Shown: positions 6,454 to 14,285, numbered from the stretch's first letter. The stretch: DNA of 17,399 nt from an uncultured Collinsella sp. (GCA_900544065.1 UQTR01000036.1:1-17399); one strand, 5' to 3'. The notes: generated by a model not told the origin, from the letters alone. Program-made: numbers and translations.

Positions 6454-8580
6454 TTGAAAGAGAAGCTATTTCGATGGGTCGTGAAGCACCGCAAACCCAT
6501 CATCGCGTTCTATGCGGTGGCAGCACTGGTATGCCTGTTCCTGCGCCAGTTTGTAGGCGTTAACTACGACATTACGAGCTATCTGCCCGACGAAGTGGCG
6601 TCGACCGTCGCTCTGAATACCATGGGTGATGAGTTTGAGGGTGACATTCCCAACTGTCGCGTTATGGTGCCCAATGTCTCGATCGCTCAGGCGCTCAAAT
6701 ACAAGGACAAAATCAAAAAGGTCGACGGCGTCGAGGAGGTCCTATGGCTTGACGACGCGGCAGATATCGATCAGCCGCTTGCCACGCAAGACAAAGACAC
6801 CGTTGAGACCTATTACAAAAAGAACAACGCCCTGTTTACGGTGACGGTTAATTCCGAAAAGGAGATCGAGGCAACCGACGCTATTCGAGATATCGTGGGC
6901 GACGAGGGCGCCATTACGGGCTCGGCCATGTCTAACGCGCTCGCCACCACATCGACCGAGCAGCAGATCAGCATTATCACGGTCGCTGTCATAGCGATTA
7001 TCTTCGTGATTCTGGTCATCACGACTACCAGCTGGGCCGAACCCATCCTGGTGCTGCTGGGCCTGGGCGTCTCGGTGTTTATCAACTGGGGCACCAACCT
7101 CATCTTTGGCGAGATTAGCTTTGTCACCAACTCTGCGGGCTCCATTTTGCAGGTTGCCATCGCGCTGGACTTCTCGGTCTTTTTGCTGCACCGCTTTAAC
7201 GAGGAGCGTGGCCGCCACGGCAGCGTTGCCGAAGACATGGTGCAGTCGTGCTGCCTGTCCTCGGTCGCCGTGTTTTCGAGCGGTTGCACGGTCTGCATCG
7301 GCTTTATCGCGCTTGCCGCCATGCAGTTTAAGATCGGCCCCGACCTTGGTCTTGCCCTTGCAAAGGGTATCGCCATCAGCCTGGTATCGGTCTTTACCTT
7401 TGTTCCTTCGATGTTCGTTCAGTTCGATGGCTTTGTGCAAAAATCGCAGCACAGGCCCTTTGTCCCGCCGCTGGGTAAGTTCGCCCGTCTGGTGCTCAAG
7501 GTCTGTATCCCCGCTGCCGTCGTGATCCTCGCCGTGGTTTACCCTGCGCGTGTGGCATCGACCTCCAGCGATATCACGTACTACTACGGCACTTCGCACA
7601 TTTTTGGTTCGGATACGCGGCTTGGTCAGGATATGGACAAGGTCAAGGAGGTCTTTGGCAACTCCGATACCTACGTTGTGCTCGTTCCCCGTGGAGAGGT
7701 GAGCGAGGAGCAGGCACTCTCCAATGAGCTCAAGGCGCTCCCCGAGGTCAAGTCCATCCAGAGCTATGTTGACGTTGCGAGTCCCTATATCCCCACGGGC
7801 ATGGCCGAAAAGGACACGCTCGATCTGGTGGAGGGAGAGCACTACAGCCGTTTGGTGCTCACGGTTACCGCGCCCTACGAGGGTCCGAGTACATTTAAGC
7901 TGGTCAAGAAGATTCGTTGTATCGCGGACAAACATTATCCGGGTAAGGCAATGCTCGCCGGCGAGGGCGTGAGCACCACCGACCTTAAGGACACCATCAC
8001 CGTCGATAAGGGCAAGGTCGACCTCATCGCCGTCGTGGCCGTGTTCGCGGTCTTGCTGCTGGCCACCAAGTCGCTGAGCCTGCCGATCATCTTGGTGCTC
8101 GTGATTGAGACCTCGATCTGGATCAACTTTGCTGCACCGCTCTACACCGGTATGCACGAGTTCTTCCTCGCCTACTTAATTGTGAGCTCCATCCAGCTGG
8201 GCGTTGCCGTCGACTACGGCATCCTGATTGCTGACCGCTATCGTGAGGACCGCGTGACCATGCATAAGCGCGAAGCGCTACTCGAGACCATGGAAGCTTG
8301 CACGATTCCTGTTTTGACCTCTGGATCGGTTCTGCTGATCAGTGGCTTCCTGATCCATGCGATCTCGAGCCACGGCGTGCTCAAGCAGATCGGCTGGTTC
8401 CTGGGCGTCGGCGTGAGCATCTCCCTAGTCGCCGTACTCTTTGCGCTGCCGGGTTTCCTGTATGTGCTCGATGGCCTCATCGGCAAGACCACGCTCAAAG
8501 CTCATTTTTTGCCCAAGGATGCCCAGGATCCGGTTTCGGATACCACCGAGGCATCGGCTGCGGACGGCTCCGCTCAGTAA
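6454..8580 (+). CDS. MMPL/RND-family 12-TM membrane protein
   Basis: Likely a proton-driven transporter or exporter in the cytoplasmic membrane. The 708-residue protein has the RND two-fold layout: TM1 (about 15-34), an extracellular domain to about 170, TM2-6 (about 172-322), TM7 (347-366), a second extracellular domain to about 520, and TM8-12 (523-672). Each half has an acidic residue in its central helix, Asp239 in IALDFSVFLLHRF and Asp587 in VAVDYGILIADRY, which matches the MMPL proton-relay Asp-Phe/Tyr motif. The start is TTG at 6454 with GGAGG seven bases upstream; the TTG at 6448 is too close to that site. The C-terminal tail is short and acidic. The next gene is 32 bp downstream and probably co-transcribed. 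The substrate (lipid, polymer or protein) cannot be told from sequence. Confidence 0.88.
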   Translation: MKEKLFRWVVKHRKPIIAFYAVAALVCLFLRQFVGVNYDITSYLPDEVASTVALNTMGDEFEGDIPNCRVMVPNVSIAQALKYKDKIKKVDGVEEVLWLDDAADIDQPLATQDKDTVETYYKKNNALFTVTVNSEKEIEATDAIRDIVGDEGAITGSAMSNALATTSTEQQISIITVAVIAIIFVILVITTTSWAEPILVLLGLGVSVFINWGTNLIFGEISFVTNSAGSILQVAIALDFSVFLLHRFNEERGRHGSVAEDMVQSCCLSSVAVFSSGCTVCIGFIALAAMQFKIGPDLGLALAKGIAISLVSVFTFVPSMFVQFDGFVQKSQHRPFVPPLGKFARLVLKVCIPAAVVILAVVYPARVASTSSDITYYYGTSHIFGSDTRLGQDMDKVKEVFGNSDTYVVLVPRGEVSEEQALSNELKALPEVKSIQSYVDVASPYIPTGMAEKDTLDLVEGEHYSRLVLTVTAPYEGPSTFKLVKKIRCIADKHYPGKAMLAGEGVSTTDLKDTITVDKGKVDLIAVVAVFAVLLLATKSLSLPIILVLVIETSIWINFAAPLYTGMHEFFLAYLIVSSIQLGVAVDYGILIADRYREDRVTMHKREALLETMEACTIPVLTSGSVLLISGFLIHAISSHGVLKQIGWFLGVGVSISLVAVLFALPGFLYVLDGLIGKTTLKAHFLPKDAQDPVSDTTEASAADGSAQ

Positions 8581-8612
8581 CGTTTTACAAAGCAGTTGGA
8601 AGGAATACCGCA

Positions 8613-11042
8613 ATGCATACCCATACCACTGATACCGCTTCGAAAGAGCTCAAAGCCCAACGCGATCTTGTACGTCGTCCCCATAAGCGCATCGCTGCGC
8701 TCGCTCTTGCCGCCGGTCTGACCGTGGCCCTTACCGTTCCCGGTGCCGTTGTGTTCGCCGACGGCGTAGGGTCGACGAGCGCTGCCTCGGCTACGAGTGA
8801 ACAGATGGCGACGGACTCCGATAACAGCACGCCGGGATATAAGAAAAACCAGGTCGTATACGTCAAAACCGATGCCGACGGCAATCGCACGGGTGTTTAC
8901 GTGGTCAATAGCTTCGAGGCCAATAAGGGCGTCAAGATCGACGATGCCGGCACCTATAACAAAGTGACCAACCTATCGACGACTCAAAAACTAACGGACG
9001 ACAGCGGGTCGGTTGCCGTTACGGGCCAGGGAGTGCAGGACTTTGTCTACCAGGGCGATCTGGACAAGAACACTCAGATGCCGTGGAACGTCACCGTGGC
9101 ATACCAGCTCGATGGCCGCGATATCGACGCCAAGGATTTGGCGGGCAAGAGCGGCAAGCTCACCATGAAGCTCAAGGTCGAAAAGAATGACGACTATACC
9201 GGTGGCGATTATGCCGATAACTACCTGGTTCAGATTACCGGTCAGCTTAAGGATGCCGAGGCACACGATATTGAGGCTGAGGGCGCCACGGTTGCTGCCA
9301 ACGGCTCCAACACGCAGCTTACCTACATGGTGATTCCCGGCAGCACCGGAGACTACACCATTACGACCGATGTTGAGGATTTTGAGTTTGATGGCTGGCA
9401 GATTGTCGGCGTGCCGCTGAATCTTGCCATCGATGTGGACTCGAGCAGCATGGATACGAGCCAGCTCGTGGAGCTCTCCAACGGTATTGCTACGGCCAAT
9501 AGCGGTGCTGGCCAGGTTGCCGACGGTGTCAAGACGCTCGCGGCCTCGCTTGCCACGGCCAATACCGGTGCCGGCACGCTGTCCAGTGGCGCCGCTGCGC
9601 TCGCGGCGGGTACGAGTCAGCTCAACGCGCAGGTCCCCACGCTGGTCGAAGGCGTGAGCAACCTTAATGCCGGTGCCGAGGGGGTTAATGCCGGTGCCGT
9701 GCAGCTTAAGGGCGGTGCGTCCGATCTTTCGGCGGGCCTTTCCAAGCTGCAGGGGAGCGCACAGCAGATCTCGGGCGGCATAAGTGGAATTGCCGCTGGG
9801 TCCGATACGTACGTCGACGCGCTGACGCTGGGCAAGCAGGCTCAGGAGGCAAACCTTGCCAAGGCGCAGGCTGCGGCCAAGGCGGCCCAGGACGCCGTGA
9901 CCGCTACGTCGGGCAACGCCTACAGCGCGCTGTACGGGCCGCAGGGTCTTACGGCGGCGCTCAGCGGCGAGGGGCAGTACCTTGCCGGTGCACAGCAGGC
10001 GCTCGGCGGGGCAAAGCAGGCCGCGAGCGCCATGGGCAACGATGCGGCAAAGGCTAACGCCGAGAGCGCAAAGGCTGGCGCCGAGAGCACCGTTGCATCT
10101 ATTGCCGCTGCCAAGGCGGCGGTCGCCGATGCTCAGGACGCGCTGGATAACGCGGCCGATCTCGACTCCGCCAAGGCTGCGGCAGCCAAGCTAAGCGAGG
10201 CTACGGCACAGCTGGATGCCGCCACCGCAAGTGCCGGCAGTGCTGCTACCAGCGCGGGTGCCGCCGCCACGGCGGCATCGAGCGCCGATGCGACGGGTCT
10301 TACCGCGCTTCTCGATTCTGCATCCAATGCCGTTGCGGGCGCGCAGGGTCTTAACACGCAGGTGTCGCAGGGCCTTAAGGGTGCCGAGTCCATGTTTGGC
10401 ACGCTTACCGATCAGGTTACGACTTTGGCCCAGGCGGCCGGCGCCCAGGGCGGCGCCCAGGGTGCCGTCACCGCGCTCGATAGCGCCATTCAGGGCTACA
10501 CCACTGTCCAGGATGGCCAACAGCTGAGCCTGGCCGGAGCCATCGCCTATATGAACAGCGCGATCAACCCGGCAAACCCCACGGCCGTGAACCCCGGTCT
10601 TGTCGCCGGTGTTGGCTCTGCAGCAACGGGCGCGGGTCAGCTGAGCGATGGCGCCGCGGCTCTTGCCGCGGGCACCGACCAGCTTGCTGCGGGCACACAG
10701 CAGCTCAACGGTGCCACGCCCGCGCTTGCCAACGGCGCATCACAGCTCAACAACGGTGCGGCGCAGCTCAAGACAGGTGCTGCTAGCCTTGCTAGCGGCA
10801 TGAATCTTCTCTCCTCGGGTGCAGGTACGCTTGCCAGCGGCGCATCCGAGCTCGGCAACGGCATGCAGGAGCTTACCGACCGAACGAGCAATCTCGATAC
10901 TCAGGTCATCGACACCGTTAAGGACAAGATCGAGGAAATGCTCAACCCCGGCTTTACGCCGACGGACTTTGTCAACGGCGAGCAGGGCGGACATATAAAT
11001 CGCGTGCAGTTTATCTATATGACGGGCGCGATCAGCAAGTAG
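8613..11042 (+). CDS. Secreted YhgE/Pip-like heptad-repeat protein
   Basis: An 809-residue exported protein of unknown precise role. The N-terminus has a basic stretch (RRPHKR, 21-26), a hydrophobic core and a likely signal peptidase site after AVVFA (about residue 49). Residues 75-285 are a beta-rich, non-repetitive domain. Residues 295-395 and 670-760 consist of LxxGxxxLxxG heptads (for example LSSGAAALAAGTSQL), as in YhgE/Pip and MMPL-associated extracellular regions. Residues 405-560 are very Ala-rich and probably coiled-coil. No C-terminal membrane helix, LPxTG or lipobox is visible, unlike typical YhgE proteins. The ATG at 8613 has GGAAGGAA upstream; the frame stays open back into the MMPL gene, but that part is a shadow. 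It probably works with the MMPL protein at the cell surface. Confidence 0.8.
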   Translation: MHTHTTDTASKELKAQRDLVRRPHKRIAALALAAGLTVALTVPGAVVFADGVGSTSAASATSEQMATDSDNSTPGYKKNQVVYVKTDADGNRTGVYVVNSFEANKGVKIDDAGTYNKVTNLSTTQKLTDDSGSVAVTGQGVQDFVYQGDLDKNTQMPWNVTVAYQLDGRDIDAKDLAGKSGKLTMKLKVEKNDDYTGGDYADNYLVQITGQLKDAEAHDIEAEGATVAANGSNTQLTYMVIPGSTGDYTITTDVEDFEFDGWQIVGVPLNLAIDVDSSSMDTSQLVELSNGIATANSGAGQVADGVKTLAASLATANTGAGTLSSGAAALAAGTSQLNAQVPTLVEGVSNLNAGAEGVNAGAVQLKGGASDLSAGLSKLQGSAQQISGGISGIAAGSDTYVDALTLGKQAQEANLAKAQAAAKAAQDAVTATSGNAYSALYGPQGLTAALSGEGQYLAGAQQALGGAKQAASAMGNDAAKANAESAKAGAESTVASIAAAKAAVADAQDALDNAADLDSAKAAAAKLSEATAQLDAATASAGSAATSAGAAATAASSADATGLTALLDSASNAVAGAQGLNTQVSQGLKGAESMFGTLTDQVTTLAQAAGAQGGAQGAVTALDSAIQGYTTVQDGQQLSLAGAIAYMNSAINPANPTAVNPGLVAGVGSAATGAGQLSDGAAALAAGTDQLAAGTQQLNGATPALANGASQLNNGAAQLKTGAASLASGMNLLSSGAGTLASGASELGNGMQELTDRTSNLDTQVIDTVKDKIEEMLNPGFTPTDFVNGEQGGHINRVQFIYMTGAISK

Positions 11043-11089
11043 GCAGCCGCGCCCTTGTGGCGATTGGCATCGATAGCAAGTTATGAGGG

Positions 11090-11126
11090 GAGGGGCCGTC
11101 GGGCATTGTCTCGGCAGCCCCTCTTT
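11090..11126 (+). terminator. Terminator of the MMPL operon
   Basis: GAGGGGC (11090-11096) pairs with GCCCCTC (11117-11123), with possible extra pairs in the loop, and TTT follows. It lies 48 bases after the stop codon. The T-run is short, so termination strength is uncertain. Confidence 0.5.
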
Positions 11127-11151
11127 GCTGTCAGCGGCCACTTCGCGTCTT

Positions 11152-11367
11152 TGCAGAAGCTGTACCGCAAGATTTGTGTTTGGAAGGAGACGCGCTTTCT
11201 GCAAGGGGCGGAGCGCGGAAAGCATGTCCCGGATTTGATGCTCGGAACGGGATGAGCTTTCCGGATCGGACCCCAAGCGGAAAGCGCGTCCCGTTTCGGG
11301 GCTTCAGAATGGGACGCATCCGGAAACCGCATCCCACTCTGAGCCGAAATTCCGGGATGAGATTTCC
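11152..11367. repeat. Array of palindromic 46-nt repeat units
   Basis: Three clear units sit in a row. Unit 1 (11217-11262) has arms GGAAAGCATGTCCC and GGGATGAGCTTTCC. Unit 2 (11279-11321) has GGAAAGCGCGTCCC and a shortened right arm GGGACGCATCC. Unit 3 (11322-11367) has GGAAACCGCATCCC and GGGATGAGATTTCC. Each has an 18-base spacer of unrelated sequence. A degenerate unit precedes them at 11152-11201, ending in GGAGACGCGCTTTC. Arm orientation alternates and arm centres are mostly about 32 bases apart. The region from 11127 to 11397 has no gene that I can support; open frames through it only translate the repeats. Confidence 0.65.
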
Positions 11368-11397
11368 GCCGAGGACACCCTGCGCCGACGGCAACGC

Positions 11398-11428
11398 AAA
11401 AAGAGCGCCCGCGCGAATGCGGACGCCC
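11398..11428 (-). terminator. Terminator of the SIS-domain gene
   Basis: On the minus strand GGGCGTCCGC pairs with GCGGGCGCTC (10 bp including two G-U pairs) around a short loop, followed by TTTTT. It lies 54 bases after the stop codon at 11482 and faces the MMPL-operon terminator across the repeat array. Confidence 0.8.
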
Positions 11429-11481
11429 TTGTGTAGGGTCGAGATATCAACCAGCCAAGATATCGGCCCTGCGGCCAGCTC

Positions 11482-12543
11482 TTAGTAGTCGAACTGGTGG
11501 TAGTAGCGGCGGTACTTGAGGTTGTGCTTGGTGACCAGCTCGTAGTTGCGCGCGAGGCGGTCGGTGGTCAGCACGGACAGGATCCACGGCGACACGATGA
11601 CGCGGAAGTCGTCGTCCAGGCCCGGGATCGCGTACTCGGCGGTGTCGATGATGACGTAGTCCTCGTCGCCGGTCACGCCGCTGGTGAGGAAGGCGCGGAC
11701 GCGCTCGTCGAGGGCGCGGCACTCGTCCTCTCCCATGAACAGGAACACCGGGACGCCGGGCTCGAGCAGCTCGAGCGTGCCGTGGAAGAAGTCGTGCGAG
11801 GTGATGTGGCGGATGCGCTTCCACTGCATCTCCTCGAGCAGGCACATGGAGTACAGGATGGTCTCGCCCCACAGCGCGCCCGAGCCGATGAACATGGTGT
11901 AGTCGGCCAGCGCGTACTTCCTGGCGAGCTCCTCGGCGCGCGGCTCGAAGCGCTTGCGGATGTCGAGCATGTCCTTCCAGACGTCCTTCGTCTGCTCGAT
12001 GAACAGGTCGAACTTGGGGAAGCAGCCGCGGCGGTTGAGCAGGCGCAGGCCGAAGCAGTCGGCGAGGTAGTAGCCCTTCTCGCAGCCGCCGGCGCCGTGG
12101 TCGGAGGCCATCATGACGCAGTTCTCGGCGCCCACGGCCTGCCCGATCTTGCCCTCGGGGTTGGTCATGGCGAAGACGCGCACGCCCATCTCCCTCATCT
12201 TGCCGACGGCCTCGAGCACCTCGGGGGTGGTGCCGGACTCGGAGGCGGTCAGCACGACGGACCTGTCGGTCATGCGCTTGTGGCCCATGACGTTCCACTC
12301 GGCGGCGTGGATCAGGTAGACCTCGAGGTCGCGGTCGCCGAACTTGTTCATGAGGTACTCGAGCTGCATGAACTCGTCCCAGGTGCCGCCGACGCCCATC
12401 AGGAAGACGGCGTCGTAGCCCTCCTCGTGCACGCGGTCGGCCAGGGCGGTCATCCGCTTGCCGGCCTCGTAGACGTTCCTGCCGTCCTCGAGGTAGCCCT
12501 CCTGGTCGAAGTGCATGATCTCGATCTTCTCGGTCTCCTTCAT
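11482..12543 (-). CDS. SIS-domain sugar-phosphate deglycase/isomerase (FrlB/FraB-like)
   Basis: Likely acts on a phosphorylated amino-sugar adduct, such as a fructosamine 6-phosphate, in the cytoplasm. The 353-residue protein has two SIS domains. The first carries GVGGTWDE (50-57) and the phosphosugar-binding loop TASESGTTPE (99-108); the second has GSGALWGE (220-227) and HDFFHGTLE (250-258). Glu238 and His254 are 16 residues apart, the spacing I recall for the catalytic pair of FraB. The ATG at 12543 has AAAGGAG five bases upstream; longer starts were rejected. In the stretches I read, codons end in G or C almost without exception, and AGG is used for Arg, unlike its neighbours. No kinase, PTS or ABC transporter is adjacent. 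Two GntR regulators lie upstream on the same strand. Exact substrate unknown. Confidence 0.83.
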   Translation of the reverse strand: MKETEKIEIMHFDQEGYLEDGRNVYEAGKRMTALADRVHEEGYDAVFLMGVGGTWDEFMQLEYLMNKFGDRDLEVYLIHAAEWNVMGHKRMTDRSVVLTASESGTTPEVLEAVGKMREMGVRVFAMTNPEGKIGQAVGAENCVMMASDHGAGGCEKGYYLADCFGLRLLNRRGCFPKFDLFIEQTKDVWKDMLDIRKRFEPRAEELARKYALADYTMFIGSGALWGETILYSMCLLEEMQWKRIRHITSHDFFHGTLELLEPGVPVFLFMGEDECRALDERVRAFLTSGVTGDEDYVIIDTAEYAIPGLDDDFRVIVSPWILSVLTTDRLARNYELVTKHNLKYRRYYHQFDY

Positions 12544-12564
12544 TCCCGCTCCTTTCACGAGCAG

Positions 12565-12654
12565 TTTGAATTGTCGCACGGAATGAACGGGCTTGCCGCC
12601 CCGTCGCACCGCTTAACCTTGTGGACATCTTGGCCCCAAGCTCAACAATTCAAA
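12565..12654. promoter_or_regulatory. 10-bp inverted repeat in the SIS gene leader
   Basis: TTTGAATTGT (12565-12574) and ACAATTCAAA (12645-12654) are exact reverse complements with centres 80 bases apart. They lie upstream of the SIS start, the nearer arm only about 22 bases from the ATG. They could be paired operators for a looping repressor, or the two sides of an mRNA stem that brings the 5' end close to the ribosome binding site. Confidence 0.4.
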
Positions 12655-12702
12655 GGTTCTTAATACCAGTAAACGATTACAGGTTAGCCGTTTTTAATAC
12701 CG
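12655..12702 (-). promoter_or_regulatory. Operator cluster upstream of the SIS gene
   Basis: On the minus strand GGTATTAAAAACG (12701-12689) and GGTATTAAGAACC (12667-12655) form a direct repeat with 34-base spacing. Between them the + strand has GTAAACGATTAC (12669-12680), a dyad with central CG; the minus-strand form TGTAATCGTTTACT matches the LacI/CcpA-type pattern TGNAANCGNTTNCA at 13 of 14 positions. The TATTAA cores could also serve as -10 boxes. The likely readers are the two GntR proteins and the LacI protein encoded just upstream. Confidence 0.45.
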
Positions 12703-12727
12703 ATTTTTTGATTTCATCCTCCCATCT

Positions 12728-12776
12728 CGGTAGACGGTCAGTTTTTGCCGCTCATCGGTCATGCGACACATATCCG
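12728..12776 (+). repeat. Copy 1 of an intergenic CGGTAGACGG block
   Basis: CGGTAGACGG followed by GTTTT and GCCGC, and ending GCG...CA.ATCCGT, resembles the stretch at 16172-16212. The first ten bases are identical and the last 14 agree at 10 positions, with an 8-base length difference between. Function unknown. Confidence 0.35.
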
Positions 12777-12777
12777 T

Positions 12778-12813
12778 AAAAAAATGAGCACCCCGCCGTA
12801 CACGAGGATGCTC
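12778..12813 (-). terminator. Terminator of the GntR pair
   Basis: On the minus strand GAGCATCC pairs with GGGTGCTC (8 bp, one G-U) and is followed by ATTTTTTTA. It begins a few bases after the stop of the first GntR gene, so the regulators and the SIS gene are probably separate transcripts. Confidence 0.85.
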
Positions 12814-12819
12814 TAGACG

Positions 12820-13533
12820 CTAATAGTTGTAGGTATATCCGCCGGCATCGCCGCGGTTAAAAGACTTGGCATGCTCAATCGCCTGCCCACTCGAGTCATA
12901 GGTCAGGCATTCCAGTACGAGTGCCAGATCGCCCGGTTCAAGATTGAGCAAACTCGCATCGCGTGCGCCCAGCGCTTCAATATCGAGTTTCTCAATCGAC
13001 TTGTCCGGCTTGCGCCCCAACATGTCATAGGTCTCGAACAGGCTGAAGACCGAAATGTCCACGTCTTCGATGCCCGGAAACAGCAGACACGGAATCAGCG
13101 TCATCTCGATCGATACGGGCTCACCATCAATGCAGTTGAGACGGCGCACCGAGTAAAGCAGATCGTCCTCGGCGATGTCAAACAGGTCGGCGTAATACGG
13201 GCCGGCGTAGCGTTTGGAGCGCGCCAGGATGCGCACCGACGGCGTCGCACCCGACGCCAGAACCGACTGACGGAAGCCGCCCTTGCGTTCGTGCTCGTCA
13301 AACCACTTGTGTCCCACAAAGGCGCCCTTGCCCTGTACCCGACGAATCTGGCCACTTTTGACCAGCTCGTCCATGGCACTTCGGATTGTCAGGCGCGTCG
13401 TGCCAAACTCCTCGGCCAGCTCGTTTTCGGACGGAATCATCGAGCCCGTCGGGTAGTCGCCGCGCTCGATTCGCTCAGCAATGCAGCGGCGAATTTGCTT
13501 GTAAACCGGCAAGTCTTCTACTGCATCAGCCAT
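12820..13533 (-). CDS. GntR-family regulator, HutC/UTRA type (first)
   Basis: A 237-residue DNA-binding regulator. Residues 8-75 form the GntR winged helix: PVYKQIRRCIAERI, then SENELAEEFGTTRLTIRSAM as the helix-turn-helix, and a GKGAFV wing. Residues 90-235 fit the UTRA effector domain, which usually senses a sugar phosphate or related small molecule. It starts with ATG at 13533 and overlaps the preceding GntR gene by 16 bp in another frame, so the two are translationally linked. A terminator follows directly. The next gene downstream is the SIS enzyme, whose upstream region has candidate GntR sites. FrlR-like control of a fructosamine or amino-sugar gene is a reasonable inference, not shown. 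Confidence 0.88.
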   Translation of the reverse strand: MADAVEDLPVYKQIRRCIAERIERGDYPTGSMIPSENELAEEFGTTRLTIRSAMDELVKSGQIRRVQGKGAFVGHKWFDEHERKGGFRQSVLASGATPSVRILARSKRYAGPYYADLFDIAEDDLLYSVRRLNCIDGEPVSIEMTLIPCLLFPGIEDVDISVFSLFETYDMLGRKPDKSIEKLDIEALGARDASLLNLEPGDLALVLECLTYDSSGQAIEHAKSFNRGDAGGYTYNY

Positions 13534-14285
13534 TCGACACCTACCTTCGTCGCAACGCCGTCTGCCTCGCCGTTATCGGCAAAACGATACTTGATCGGCA
13601 GAATCACGGACTTGCAATACTCGACAAAGCCATCGGTCTCGTCGCGCTCGTGCGAAGCCTTGTAAAACACCGGCGTGCCCTCCTGAGCATTCAGCAACTT
13701 GGCCTCGTCGGCGTTCAGACGGCTGATGGAAATATGCTCCTTGCCGTGCGTCACATGGACATTCCCCTCCTTGAGCAAAACGTCGTAGAGGCTTTCCTGC
13801 TCAAAATCGTGATCGGGAAGCGAGGGGCACAAAGACAGATTGACGTAAGCCGTCTCGATCGATGCCGGGGAACCGTTGACCACACGCACGCGCCGAATGC
13901 AGAAGAGCGGCATGCCCAGGTCGATCTGGGCTTTTTGGGCAAGATCGATATCGGCATACACGACCTTGGACCAAACCAGGCGCGCGGTCGACTTTGAGCC
14001 AACCCTCTCCACCGCCTGCGTATAGTTCCATGTTTCCTGAAAGATGTTCAGCGGTTTGGGAGGACACACATAGGTGCCCGAACCGCGGCGGCTTTCCAAA
14101 GTTCCGCACGAAATAAGGCGCGTGATCGCAGCACGCAACGCCGTGCGCGACACGCCCAGCTCTTCACAGAGCACACGCTCGGCGGGCAGCCGGTCGCCAC
14201 TCTGCAGGTCATAATGTTTGATATACCAAAGAATACCCTCAAAGGCGCGATCTTTGGGCGGAATCGCATATGGTTCACTCGACAT
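13518..14285 (-). CDS. GntR-family regulator, HutC/UTRA type (second)
   Basis: A 255-residue paralogue of the adjacent regulator but clearly diverged from it. The N-terminal winged helix spans about 12-75: AFEGILWYIKHYDLQSGDRL, then PAERVLCEELGVSRTALRAA, and a GSGTYV wing. A UTRA-like domain fills about 85-250. The start is the ATG at 14285, with GAGGAG upstream; a TTG two codons earlier is too close to that site. It lies 35 bp after the small unknown gene and overlaps the first GntR gene by 16 bp, so the three probably form one transcript. Two different UTRA regulators in tandem suggest two effectors or a heteromeric control of the same target. Confidence 0.86.
   Translation of the reverse strand: MSSEPYAIPPKDRAFEGILWYIKHYDLQSGDRLPAERVLCEELGVSRTALRAAITRLISCGTLESRRGSGTYVCPPKPLNIFQETWNYTQAVERVGSKSTARLVWSKVVYADIDLAQKAQIDLGMPLFCIRRVRVVNGSPASIETAYVNLSLCPSLPDHDFEQESLYDVLLKEGNVHVTHGKEHISISRLNADEAKLLNAQEGTPVFYKASHERDETDGFVEYCKSVILPIKYRFADNGEADGVATKVGVEWLMQ

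Noticed and set aside
6742..8157. Minus-strand open frame of 471 codons opposite the MMPL gene
   Set aside because: Composition is that of an antisense frame, and the plus-strand protein has clear membrane topology and MMPL motifs.
8298..8612. N-terminal extension of the secreted protein into the MMPL gene
   Set aside because: The extension is antisense-like in composition, and the ATG at 8613 gives a proper signal peptide with a ribosome binding site.
11152..11367. CRISPR array
   Set aside because: The repeats are inverted in alternation, imperfect and only 14 bases long, with 18-base spacers, and no cas gene is present.
11131..11485. Small open frames on both strands through the repeat array
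   Set aside because: Their residues simply translate the palindromic repeats, and no ribosome binding site or conserved domain is present.
11497..12663. Plus-strand open frame of 388 codons opposite the SIS gene
   Set aside because: Long only because the SIS gene has almost exclusively G/C third positions; Val/Leu/Gly/His-rich without domains.
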